Origin: Coniferiporia sulphurascens
Lineage: Eukaryota; Basidiomycota; Agaricomycetes; Hymenochaetales; Hymenochaetaceae
Reading direction: 5' to 3'
DNA length: 64,000 bases
Assembly: GCA_002794785.1 (NCBI GenBank)
Contig: NBBA01000004.1
Coordinates: forward strand, 1,426,001-1,490,000
Under the pieces are notes generated by a model. It was given only the letters and a program-made list of their open reading frames with translations. It had not been told where the DNA came from and ran no database searches. The position numbers and the translations under genes are program-made. This document shows positions 11,512 to 21,044 of the stretch, piece by piece. The stretch's first letter is position 1. Every line of letters begins with the position of its first letter.

Positions 11512-11715
11512 GATAATGGTCGGAGTCGAGAGCGAGAATTAACGGAGTCGGACCCGGATGCGCGTCGCGACGCGCTTTGGTGAATTCGCGTGCGGGCACG
11601 TGCCCGAGCATTCGTAACAGCCGCGCTTGCCCAGGAATCTGACTCAATCCCCACTCATATATAAACCACCATCTTGTCCTCACCAGAATGTCTGCAATTC
11701 AGAGCCCACATCGCC

Positions 11716-12510
11716 ATGTCCTGGTGCAACTCCTACACTCCCCCCGCCGCTGCTGACCAGCTCACAGAGGCCGAGCTCCTCGGGCCTGCCCTCGACTCCG
11801 ACCAGGCGTACGACATCAACTTTTGCTTTCCAATTAATGCCGCCGCGCTCGAAAGCGCGCGTGTAAAGCTCACGCCTTTCCTCCCGCGCGTGCACGGCCC
11901 TACGTTCTTCGCCGGGCTCACTGTGCATCCAGAGCTGTACGAGTACATCCCATTCCCTCTCCCGAAGACCCTCGAGGAGATGCTCGTACCATGTGAGCTG
12001 ATCTTCCGACGCGACTCTGGCAACCTCCTCTTTGCCATCCTGGACAAGACGCGCGAGGGTCCATTTGATGGCGCCGCGTTCGCAGGCGTCATCGGCTTCT
12101 ACGAAACATCGCAGCGGACCCTCTCGACGGAGCTCGCCTACGTCCTCATATTGCCTCAGTTCCAGCGCACACATGTCATGACGAATGCAATTGGTATACT
12201 GCTAAACTACTGCCTCAACTTGCCGAGTGACCCCACGGCACCCGGGCTGGGCATGCGCAAAGTGCTATGGCAAGCGAATAGCAGGAACGCGAAATCGATT
12301 CGCGCTGCTGAGCGGATGGGCTTTCGTCACGAAGGGTTAATGCGCTGGACCTGGGCGCTGCCAGAAGGCAACGAAGGTTACACACCGAGGGAAGGCGATC
12401 CTTTACCTCATCGAAACGGGAGGGATAGTGTCTACCTTGGTTTATGCTGGGATGACTGGGAATCCGGAGAAAGGGAAAAGGTCAAAGCATCAATAGACAG
12501 ACAATCATGA
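11716..12510 (+). CDS. GNAT family N-acetyltransferase, copy 1 of 3
   Basis: Single exon, 264 residues. An upstream ATG at 11674 would add 14 residues, but it is absent from the other copies, so the shared MSWCNSY start is chosen. The C-terminal half carries the acetyl-CoA binding region of the RimJ/RimL-like (Acetyltransf_3) group: LAYVLILPQFQRTHVMTNA, then RKVLWQANSRNAKSIRAAERMGF, then HEGLMRW. The substrate is unknown; relatives acetylate N-termini or small molecules. Unlike almost all neighbours it has no introns. It is the copy closest to RNH201 and shares only about 70 bp of upstream sequence with copies 2 and 3. Confidence 0.85.
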   Translation: MSWCNSYTPPAAADQLTEAELLGPALDSDQAYDINFCFPINAAALESARVKLTPFLPRVHGPTFFAGLTVHPELYEYIPFPLPKTLEEMLVPCELIFRRDSGNLLFAILDKTREGPFDGAAFAGVIGFYETSQRTLSTELAYVLILPQFQRTHVMTNAIGILLNYCLNLPSDPTAPGLGMRKVLWQANSRNAKSIRAAERMGFRHEGLMRWTWALPEGNEGYTPREGDPLPHRNGRDSVYLGLCWDDWESGEREKVKASIDRQS

Positions 12511-14286
12511 GTAGCTTGGACCCGGGGCATGTATTGTTGTGAATATAAATAATCATATCTAATAGGAATTACTAGCTTTATAAGCGCAAGGGACGGGGTG
12601 AGGTGATGTAAATGGAATAAATACTAGAGCTCCGAAGCTTAGGGGAAAGAGCCGATTTCGCATTTCTTAGTTTGGCATTGAGAGCAAGCGCACAAGGGAT
12701 TCCCCTGTGAGACCCCGGGAAGTGCTCCATTACATATATAATGCATGCATATACCCAGAAAACCTTGATTAATCCGCTTAATTGTGTGGCTTTCTCGCTC
12801 GGTTGCGATATTTACATTTAGATTATTGAGGGCCCGTGGTGACGGGTGTATACATTGATAAAATGTGTGTAATTGCTATTTGATACCAACTTCAAAGAAT
12901 ACACGATTGAATACAAACGCAAACGGGAGAAATCGGAGTGTATAGGGCGCCGCCGATACAGTAGACAGCAGACTGGACTCAGGAACAATTTGATGTCGGT
13001 GTCGGCTCCAGCTATGATCGCGAAACGGGGAGCGAGGAGCGGACACTCGAGTGGCGGAGGCGGATGTGGGAGCAGGCAACGAATGGGAGCCTAGGATGAT
13101 GTTTGGATTTCGCTGTCGCATCACGGACTTGTTATCGCGGGGCGAATAAAACCGTCTCTCACGCAAAGCACATTTTTCAATAAGAATGTCTTTCTCGATT
13201 AATTTGCTATCGTCAGTAAGACAACTCGGAGCCTCCGCTGAGAAGGAACAAATAATCGAGTATTTCGATATGTATCCAGTCGATAAGGCAAAAGTACGTC
13301 CGATATTTTACACCCACGGTTTTCAACTTGAATCGTTTGTAAGGATTATCCGAAAGTAACTAAATCATGAGGTTGTAAGCATTCCAGTCAACTGAATACA
13401 TTGGTACTTGAATGTCATAATTACTTATCGCCTTCATGAGCCGTCTCACGTCTCTCTGTGGAAAGGGAAGAAATCAGAACGTCATCTCGTGAGCATAGCA
13501 GAGCCGCACGTCTTCGGCCATTAAGCTTTAGAACAAAACCATGAGTATGGTGGTGGGGGCTGGCAGGACTCGGGTACGGATTCCAAGTATGACTGTCAGT
13601 GGCGCAACCTGAACTCAGTCTGGAGTCCAGGCTCAATTTGAGCAGGTATCGGAACAGCAGTGGCCTTGTACTTATTTATAATATATGCGGTTGACAGACA
13701 GTCTGAGCAGTGCCTGGGATCTCTTGGTTCCTGTATCGGTGGTATATCACCAATAATTAATATCATCGATATGTTTTAGCCCATGCTGGGAGGAAAGAAG
13801 CAAGGGAGACCGGGTATATTAAAACCTGAAAGATGTTTACCTAAAACATCCCAGTCGATTTATAATCTAATTACATGCTTACATAACCAGCATACAATCG
13901 AGTTTGTCGCCTACGGGGAGATACAGCCCCGCCCATGACCAACCTCCTCTCCCTGTATCCTGTACGCCACGTTCAGACATCACATCGTACACAACCAGTT
14001 GGTCTCGCATTTTATCATTATTCTAGTCCCTTATTATTGCAATTTTGTACAGTAGGGTAGCAGCTTCATAGGCCATAAACGGCCTGAAAAGCTGCTCTAT
14101 GATCGGAACCAATTCCGAGTCATCAATCAATCAATTGCCACCGATACTACATAGTACACACAAGTACTACCGACATATCGGTGTATCGGCGGGTATATCC
14201 ATGATACGTCCCAATGTACACCCACTCATATGTAAACCACCATCTCGTCCTCACCAGAGCGTCTGCAATTCAGAGCCCACATCGCC
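12511..14286. other. Intergenic spacer between GNAT copies 1 and 2
   Basis: The first 120 bp matches the 3' flank of copy 3, including CTAGAGCTCC at about 12624, which in copy 3 is the last codons of the PDI gene. From about 13735 the sequence aligns with that upstream of copy 3. The middle (about 12700-13700) holds no convincing gene. A short ATG ORF of 58 codons at 13186-13362 (MSFSINLLSSVRQLG) is the only candidate and I recognise nothing in it. Confidence 0.5.
14070..14085. promoter_or_regulatory. Inverted repeat AGGCCATAAACGGCCT upstream of GNAT copy 2
   Basis: This is the imperfect form of a perfect inverted repeat found at the same place in copy 3. It lies about 215 bp upstream of the start codon. 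A dimeric transcription factor site is a possible meaning; no factor is assigned. Confidence 0.35.
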
Positions 14287-15081
14287 ATGTCCTGGTGCAA
14301 CTCCTACACTCCCCCCGTCGCTCCGGACCAGCCCACAGAGGCCGAGCTCCTCGGGCCCGCCCTCGACTCCGATCAGGTTTACGACATCAACTTTTGCTTT
14401 CCAATTAACGCCGCCGCGCTCGAAAGCGCGCGCGTCAAGCTCACGCCTTTCCTCCCGCGCGTACACGGCCCTACGTTCTTCGCCGGGCTCACCGCCCATC
14501 CAGAAGTGTACGAGTACATCCCAATCCCGCTCCCGAAGACCCTCGCGGAGGTGCTCACACCGATCGAGCTGCTCTTCCGGCGCAACTCTGGCAGCACCCT
14601 CTTCGCCATCTTGGACAAGACACGCGAGGGTCCGTTTGACGGCGCTGCATTCGCAGGCGTGATCGGCTTCTACCAGACGTCGCCTCAGACCCTCTCGACG
14701 GAGCTCGCATATGTCCTCGTATTACCTCAATTTCAACGCACACACGTCATGACGAACGCAGTTGGCATACTGCTAAACTTCTGCCTCAACTTACCAAGTG
14801 ACCCCACGGCACCCGGCCTGGGCATGCGCAAAGTGGTGTGGCAAGCGAACAACAGAAATGCGAAATCGATTCGCACCGCTGAGCGGATGGGCTTTCGTCA
14901 CGAAGGATTAATGCGCTGGACTTGGCCGCTACCTGAAGGCATCGAAGGCCTCGCGCCGAGGACAGGTGATCCTTTACCCCATCAGAACGGTAGGAGTAGT
15001 GTCCAGCTCGGCTTATGCTGGGATGACTGGGAGTCTGGGGAAAGGGAAAAGGTCAAAGCATCAATGGACAGACAATTATGA
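14287..15081 (+). CDS. GNAT family N-acetyltransferase, copy 2 of 3
   Basis: Single exon, 264 residues, collinear with copies 1 and 3 without gaps. The acetyl-CoA binding segment reads RKVVWQANNRNAKSIRTAERMGF, followed by HEGLMRWTWPLPEG. It differs from copy 1 mainly in the region around residues 95-110 (LAEVLTPIELLFRRNSGSTLF) and in the tail. No frameshift or premature stop is present, so all three copies appear functional. An upstream ORF in another frame (14099-14662) is a shadow of this gene. Confidence 0.85.
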   Translation: MSWCNSYTPPVAPDQPTEAELLGPALDSDQVYDINFCFPINAAALESARVKLTPFLPRVHGPTFFAGLTAHPEVYEYIPIPLPKTLAEVLTPIELLFRRNSGSTLFAILDKTREGPFDGAAFAGVIGFYQTSPQTLSTELAYVLVLPQFQRTHVMTNAVGILLNFCLNLPSDPTAPGLGMRKVVWQANNRNAKSIRTAERMGFRHEGLMRWTWPLPEGIEGLAPRTGDPLPHQNGRSSVQLGLCWDDWESGEREKVKASMDRQL

Positions 15082-15668
15082 GTAGCCTGGACCCTGAGAG
15101 TGTATTAATATTGTTGTGAATATAAATAATCATATCTATCAGGCGTTACTAGCATTTTGGGCACAGGGTAATAAGACAATACCAGCCACCGAGACACTTG
15201 CCTAGGACATGCTGTATTCACTCAGATTTCTTTTTTGTTTTTGCATTTTGCAGCTAGAAATACACCTCCGACTCAGAATAAATTAGTTCAAGCTTTTAAA
15301 GCAAGAATTCGACCAGAGAACTAGAAACTACCCATGAAAACTTCAAAATCAACGTTTGTCAATAAAGAGTCACAGAAAAGAGTACGTATAATGCTGCATA
15401 TAAGTGATAAATTTTTACTGTATATAAATCCAGTGAAAATGAGCCTCGTCTCGGAAAAACAATCATCGTTATTGATAAAAAATGGTGGAGAAAGAAGAAA
15501 AACAAAAGTCAGTGCAACCTCCCGTTTAGCATTGTAGATCTACTTTCCTCTTATGGCGGATTTCCCTTTGGTCATCATACCTTCCTTGTGTGGCCTTTTT
15601 CCATAGCCGAAATGATATAGTCATTGAAAACTCAGACTGATCGTTTCCTGAGCGCTGGTGGTATTGAA

Positions 15669-15695
15669 TATTGGTGATAGAGTATATCACCAATA
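15669..15695. repeat. Perfect 11-bp inverted repeat with 5-nt loop
   Basis: TATTGGTGATA, spacer GAGTA, TATCACCAATA. In unit A the same place near 13740 holds a shortened version of it. It could be a regulator site or a DNA hairpin. Confidence 0.7.
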
Positions 15696-15968
15696 ACATC
15701 ACCGATATGTTTTTAGCTCAGGCTAGACAAGGGAAAGCGGGCAGACAGAAAGAGTGCTTATCTAAAATCCCAATCAATTTATAATCCCATCCCATGTCAT
15801 ACACGACTCGTTCAGCATATCGAGTTTGTCGCCTGCGAGGAGATACAGCATCAACCGTCTCCTCTCCTCTCCCTTTCCCTTTCTTTCTTTCTCTCTTTCT
15901 GTCTCCGTCAATGGGATTCATCCCCTAATAATAATCCAATCGCGACACGCCGCTCACACAGGTTGCAC

Positions 15969-15984
15969 AGGCCGTAAACGGCCT
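15969..15984. promoter_or_regulatory. Perfect inverted repeat AGGCCGT-AA-ACGGCCT upstream of GNAT copy 3
   Basis: Arms of seven bases with a two-base spacer lie about 240 bp before the start codon and are conserved in copy 2 with one change. CGG half sites facing in opposite directions are typical of fungal Zn2Cys6 dimers, though the spacing here is an inference only. Confidence 0.4.
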
Positions 15985-16207
15985 GAAAAGCCCTTATAAA
16001 ATTGGAACCCATTGATCAATCAATCAATCTAGCAATCAAGCCTACCACCGATAACACATGAGTACCACCGACATATCTATGTATCGGCGGGTACTGTATA
16101 TCCATAATACACGTTCCAATATACATCATAGGGATTGACTCAATTCTCACTCACATATAAACCACTATCTCGTCCCCCTCACCAGAACGTCTGCAACTCA
16201 GAGCGAC

Positions 16208-17002
16208 ATGTCCTGGTGCAACTCATACACTCCTCCCGCCGATGCTGACCCGCTCATAGAGGCCGAGCTCCTCGGGCCCGCCCCCGACTCCGACCAGGCC
16301 TACGACATCAACTTTTGCTTCCCACTCAACCCCGCCGCGCTCGAAAGTGCGCGCGTAAAGCTTACACCGTTCCTTCCGCGCGTACACGGCTCCACGTTGT
16401 TCGCCGGGCTCACTGCGCACCCAGAGGTGTACGAGTACATTCCATTCCCACTCCCGAAGACCCTCGTGGAGACGCTCACACCGATTGAGCTGGTCTTCCG
16501 ACGCGGCTTCGGCAACCTCCTCTTGGCCATTTCGGACAAGACGCGCGAGGGTCCATTTGATGGCGCTGCGTTCGCAGGCGTGGTCGGCTTCTACGAGGCG
16601 TCGCCGCAGACCCTCTCGATGAAGCTCGCCTATGTCCTCGTATTGCCTCAGTTCCAGCGCACACACGTCATGACGAACGCAATTGGCATAGTACTAAACT
16701 ACTGCCTTAACTTACCGAGTGACCCCTTGGCACCTGGCTTAGGCATGCGCAAAGTGGTGTGGCAAGCAAACAACGGGAACGCGAAATCAATCCGCGCTGC
16801 TGAGCGGATGGGCTTTCGCCACGAAGGATTTATGCGCTGGACCTGGGTATTGCCTGAAGGCAACGAAGGCCACACGCCGAGGGCAGGTGACCCTTTACCT
16901 CATCGGAACGGGAGGGATAGCATCTTCCTTGGCTTATGCTGGGATGACTGGGAATATGGAGAAAAGGAAAAGGTTAAAGCATCAATGGACAGACAATCAT
17001 GA
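16208..17002 (+). CDS. GNAT family N-acetyltransferase, copy 3 of 3
   Basis: Single exon, 264 residues, same start (MSWCNSY) and same end (KASMDRQS) as the other copies. The acetyl-CoA motif reads RKVVWQANNGNAKSIRAAERMGF, then HEGFMRWTW. It faces the PDI gene tail to tail with about 110 bp between stops. This copy may be the ancestor of the array, because copy 1 still carries a trace of the PDI end behind it. Confidence 0.85.
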   Translation: MSWCNSYTPPADADPLIEAELLGPAPDSDQAYDINFCFPLNPAALESARVKLTPFLPRVHGSTLFAGLTAHPEVYEYIPFPLPKTLVETLTPIELVFRRGFGNLLLAISDKTREGPFDGAAFAGVVGFYEASPQTLSMKLAYVLVLPQFQRTHVMTNAIGIVLNYCLNLPSDPLAPGLGMRKVVWQANNGNAKSIRAAERMGFRHEGFMRWTWVLPEGNEGHTPRAGDPLPHRNGRDSIFLGLCWDDWEYGEKEKVKASMDRQS

Positions 17003-17115
17003 GTAGCTTGGACCCGGAGAGTGTATTGTCGTGAAAATAAATAGTCATATCCATTAGGTGTTACTAGCATCTTGAACACAAGGGACAAGGTAAGATGGTT
17101 TACATCGAAGAAATC

Positions 17116-18794
17116 CTAGAGCTCCTCCTTAGCCCTCTGTGTGGATGAATCTACATCCTCTTCAACCGGCTCCGCTACCTTCTCGTGTGTGAATGCTGCA
17201 AGCACGTTGGCCTTGATCTTGAGCTCGTCAAGCTTCTCCGTGCTCAACGTACGTTTTTTGAGAATAGAAGCCAACCTGCGTACAGATAAATCAGTCGAAG
17301 TCAATGCCATGTACTACAGGGAATCCTTACCGTGCGCTCTCCTTCTGAAGGTACTCCTCAGAGCCATTTACGACCTTCTTCATGACCTTCAAGTATTGCT
17401 GCGCGGCAGCCCCGACACTGCTTGCCGAAGCGATGGCCTCGTCAAGGATCGAGCTTTTCACGTCAGCCGCAGCGGAGAAGAACTTGGCAGCTAGCGCATC
17501 GAATTCGGGAACGCGACCGGCCTGTATGCACGATGTCAGCCAAGAAAACCATCAAATTTAACGGCATCGTTACCTCGGCGTTCAATCCACCACCGACAGC
17601 CCGCTGAGTACCGCATTTCTCGTTGAGGAAGCTAACGAAGTCCTCCTCCGAACGTCCCCCTTCGTATGCTTCGCCTTCCTTGTTGTCCTTCGAGAAAAAT
17701 ATGAGCGTGGGGAAGGAGCCAATTTCGTATTTCTTAGCCAGGGGAGCGTTGGGCTTAGCGTCCGCGTCTACGTTGGCAAGGACACACTGAAGATTTGTTA
17801 ATGTTACCATTACGGTTCCGGATTATAACGAATAGCTACCTTGCTCTCGGGAAGGAAGGTCTTTGCAACATCCTCGTAGATGGGCTTCAAGCGCTTGCAG
17901 TGTCCACACCAGGGAGCCTGAAGGACAATTACTTAGTAAGGAGGTCCGACAGCCTGTCACGACCGAATTTACCGTGAATGCGACGAGAACATCCTTAGAC
18001 TTATCCTGCGGAAAATATGTAAATGGATCTTTCGATAAATTCTTTTAAAAGAATTCTTACCATAACTACTTCATCGAAGCTGTGAGTATCCAAGACCAAG
18101 GTGGCACCAGGAGGGGGCGGCTTAATAAGAGACTTGACACCAGATTTCGCGGTAACACTGGCACAAGATGGTCAGTTGCTAAAGACAAGTGCCCAACCGC
18201 AGAAACTAACAAGACAGAAAGCGCATTAAGGTCGCGTCCACCATCATAGGTTTCAACCTCGCCGTTCGCGTCAAACCACTTCAAGGCTGCGACGCATAAG
18301 TTGAGCAGGAAAGCGGTTTGGAAGAATCACCACGTACTCGGGAAACCTGTTACACCGTATTTCTGGCCCAAAGGCTTGCCCACACCGTCGGCATCGACCT
18401 TCGCGATGACAACCTTGCCCTTCGCGTGCGCATAGGAATCGGCTAATTCCTCGTACACAGGTGCAAGGTTCTGCAAAAACACGTCAGCGGACCTCATAAA
18501 GCAACCATGACCCGGAATAAACATACCTTGCAGTGCCCACTGTAGTCAACACGTCATAGTTAGCGGACCGGACACAACTTGCGGAATTAATATACATACC
18601 ACCACGGGGCGAAGCTGTATGGCATAATTAGCATGCATAAGTGACACGTATGACCGGGTGCCTCACAATTCTACAAGGGCCGGTTTCCCTTGGCCGACGA
18701 TGCTGTCGAAATTGTCCGGGGTGAGCTCGAGTACGTTGGACGCCTTGACGGCGGCGAGGAAGAACGTCGCCAAGACGGTAAGGCGAGCGAACAT
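17116..18794 (-). CDS. Protein disulfide isomerase with two thioredoxin domains and ERp29-type C-terminus
   Basis: Multi-exon on the minus strand. The start MFARLTVLATFFLAAVKASN is a signal peptide. The first thioredoxin domain has WCGHCK, put together by splicing across a short exon at about 18531-18542. The second has PWCGHCKRLKPIYEDVA near 17900, and both active sites are intact. After the second domain comes a helical ERp29-like domain (about 95 residues). The protein ends RAKEEL, a KEEL variant of the ER-retrieval signal. This order defines the PDI-D / ERp38 group. The enzyme forms and rearranges disulfides in secretory proteins in the ER lumen. A TGACGTGG motif in the leader fits control by the unfolded protein response. 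Confidence 0.9.
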
Positions 18795-19573
18795 GGTGGA
18801 GGTCGGGGAACAAGGCTTATGGTGACGTGGAGGTGCGAGCGGCCTTGATTACTTGAACAACGCGCTCGAGGCCTGGGAATTCTCTCGCGACCGCAGGAAC
18901 GTGGGAACAAATCACACTGCCGTGACCTGCCTCTATTATTTTGAAAAAACTCGATGCAAGGCCGAAACACAGCAAACTCTTTATAAGAGTTCGTGCCTTG
19001 CTATAACCATTCACAACCTCCCGATTGCAAGTGATACTGTACCCGTGCGAATCCGAGGACAAGTACACATCGAAACCAAGTGCATTTGAATGATGGTCTT
19101 ATTTTCTCTCTCCCCGCCCCTCTTTCTCCCCTTTCGGCACGGAGGTGGGCTATGTGGGAGTTCATACGCAGAAATACTCTGGGATTCAATGTAAGTATGA
19201 AGTTTTCGCCAGGAGTCAGCCCGAGATCAAGATACATACACCATTCACACCCCTGAAATTTGCAATATTTTCGGCGTATGTATGAAGGTCAGCGGGTGTC
19301 CGTGCAGTCTGTAACATTTTTTTTCTTCCATAATCCGAGTCATTGGAGCCCACAGTCACCGACCGAGCCGCCTCTGTGAGTCCGAGGCCCACCGAACCCC
19401 GATGGACATCTGCGGACCAGCGGCTGACAAATACGGGGTGTGTGTCCGAAGGAGTATCCGGGGTCCCCCTCACCTAGCTTTACTCATCCGGTTCCAAAGA
19501 GTCAACTTTCGGCTGCGCGCATATAAGTCTGCCAACTCGCACCCAGTCTTGTTAGATGCAATAACCCGTCCCA
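18795..19573. other. Divergent promoter region, PDI and SQT1
   Basis: About 780 bp lies between two divergent starts. It includes a TGACGTGG element next to the PDI start, and CTTTATAAGAG at about 18978. I see no convincing ORF. Confidence 0.5.
18823..18830 (+). promoter_or_regulatory. UPRE-like element TGACGTGG in the PDI leader
   Basis: It sits 29 bp upstream of the PDI start codon. The octamer equals the core of the unfolded-protein-response element bound by XBP1/Hac1-type bZIP factors. PDI genes are classical targets, so the position makes sense. A single octamer may occur by chance, and it may lie downstream of the transcription start. Confidence 0.45.
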
Positions 19574-21044
19574 ATGGCAGACACAGACCACTCTGAGCTT
19601 GCGGACCACGTCGAAGATGATGCTGATCTGTACATAGACCAGGACGACGTACTCGCCGAGGTCGACGACGGCGATGATCACCCGATGGACGAGGACGAAG
19701 ATGAGGACGAGCGTGGCGCGGCAGAGGACGACATCGTGTACGAGGACAATTCCACCCAACACTTCCCAACACACGAGTCCTCCGTTTTTGCTGTCACCAT
19801 GCACCCCACCCAGCCCATCGCCGCCTCGGGGGGAGAGGACGACCTCGGCTACCTATGGAACGTACAGAATGGCGAGATCATTGTTAAGCTCACTGGCCAC
19901 ACGGACAGCGTCACAGGCACAGGATTTAGTGCGGATGGTGAAATGGTTGCGACGGGCGGTATGGACGGCAAAATCAGGATATGGAGGCGCGTCGGTAAGG
20001 AGAACTGGACCGTTTGGGAGTTTTTGACCGAGCTGCAAGGCCCCGATGAGGTTATGGTACGTATAGAAAAATGCTACGCGCTTCAGGACTAACCCGCGTA
20101 CAGTGGCTGCGATGGCATCCTAGAGGAGCAGTCCTTCTTGCGGGTTCAAACGACAGCACCGTTTGGCTCTGGCAGCGTAAGTCGACCCAAAACTCAAAAT
20201 ATTTACTCCCGCGGAAATCTTAAAACGTACAAAAAAAACAGTGCCCTCAGGGAACACAATGCAAGTCTTTGCGGGGCACTCCGGGCCAGTGCAGTGCGGA
20301 GAGTTTACACCGGACGGTATGCCTCTTACGCACATGCTATTAGCAGGCTGACTAAAAAAGTTGACTATATGCTATCTCCTTTTGTGCAGGCAAACGAATA
20401 GTTACAGCGGACGCGGAAGGGACGCTCATTTTCTGGGACCCACGCTCTCCGGCGCCCGTCTTCAAGCTATCCGCGACGGACGGCCGCTTTAGCTTGGAAG
20501 GCATCACCTCGCTTGCCGTGAATGCCGCGTCCACCCTGGCTGTGGTCGGCGGTGTCACTGGTGGCGTGCGCGTCGTGAGCCTTAACAAAGGCGATGTTGT
20601 CGGCGCCCTCGAGGGTCATAAAGAGGGCGACAGCGTTGAAGCTGTGCAGTTCATCGACCTCGCGGGTGCCGGTGCTGGCAGCGGCGTAGTCGTCACTGGC
20701 GGCACAGACGGCAAGGCGTGTATATGGGACCTCTCGACGATGCGCTTACGCACGACATTAGAGCACGCAGTAAGTTTCCTGCCGGACCCTACGCCAAGTC
20801 CCTTCTGAAAAAATTCCAGGACTCAATCACCTCCTTACTGGCGCACCCTTCGCCGAAGAACTACCTCGTCACGTCAGCATCAGCGGACAAGACGTTACGA
20901 ACATGGGACGCACGGACGGGTCAATTACTCAAGGAACACAAGGGTCATTCCGGCCCTATACTTGGTGCAGCTTTGGGTTTGGGGGGCACTGTTGTGGTCA
21001 GCGCGGGCGATGACGGAGTCTGTCTTGTATTTGAAACGGAGTAG
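19574..21044 (+). CDS. SQT1: WD40 ribosome-assembly chaperone Sqt1 / AAMP
   Basis: Five exons keep the frame: 19574-20056, 20104-20176, 20242-20316, 20390-20769 and 20820-21044. An acidic N-terminus (about 55 residues of mostly D and E) precedes seven or eight WD40 blades, for example HESSVFAVTMHP with YLWNVQNG, GHTDSVTG with IRIW, GHSGPVQCGEF with LIFWDPR, and TSASADKTLRTWD. The acidic head plus this propeller is the layout of yeast Sqt1 and human AAMP. Sqt1 is the dedicated chaperone that caps newly made Rpl10 (uL16) before it joins the 60S subunit. Other WD40 families remain possible but lack this N-terminus. Confidence 0.85.

Larger units (their letters stand above)
13735..15170 (+). repeat. 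Segmental duplication unit A (GNAT copy 2 with flanks)
   Basis: About 550 bp upstream, the gene and about 100 bp downstream align with the unit at about 15655-17090. Shared landmarks are ATATCACCAATAA, CGAGTTTGTCGCCT, the GGCCxTAAACGGCCTGAAAAG element and the CATATAAACCACxATCTCGTCC leader. Small indels and point changes show that the duplication is not recent. Confidence 0.8.
15082..16207. other. Intergenic spacer between GNAT copies 2 and 3
   Basis: It holds the copy 2 3' flank, an AT-rich central stretch (about 15200-15550) with no recognisable gene, and from about 15655 the duplicated promoter region of copy 3. That region includes an 11-bp inverted repeat, a CT-rich microsatellite at about 15857-15907 and the AGGCCGT-AA-ACGGCCT element. 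Confidence 0.55.
15655..17090 (+). repeat. Segmental duplication unit B (GNAT copy 3 with flanks)
   Basis: This is the partner of unit A at 13735-15170. Its 3' end continues directly into the stop codon region of the PDI gene at 17116, which suggests that this is the original location. Confidence 0.8.

Noticed and set aside
11627..11866. Out-of-frame ORFs over the GNAT leaders
   Set aside because: Shadows of the duplicated GNAT genes; the ATG at the leader is not kept in copies 2 and 3.
12876..13166. 96-codon minus-strand ORF
   Set aside because: No recognisable domain, signal or intron pattern; low-complexity Ser/Arg content as expected of chance.
14555..14743. Antisense ORFs over the GNAT genes
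   Set aside because: GC-rich coding sequence leaves open frames on the opposite strand; no independent support.
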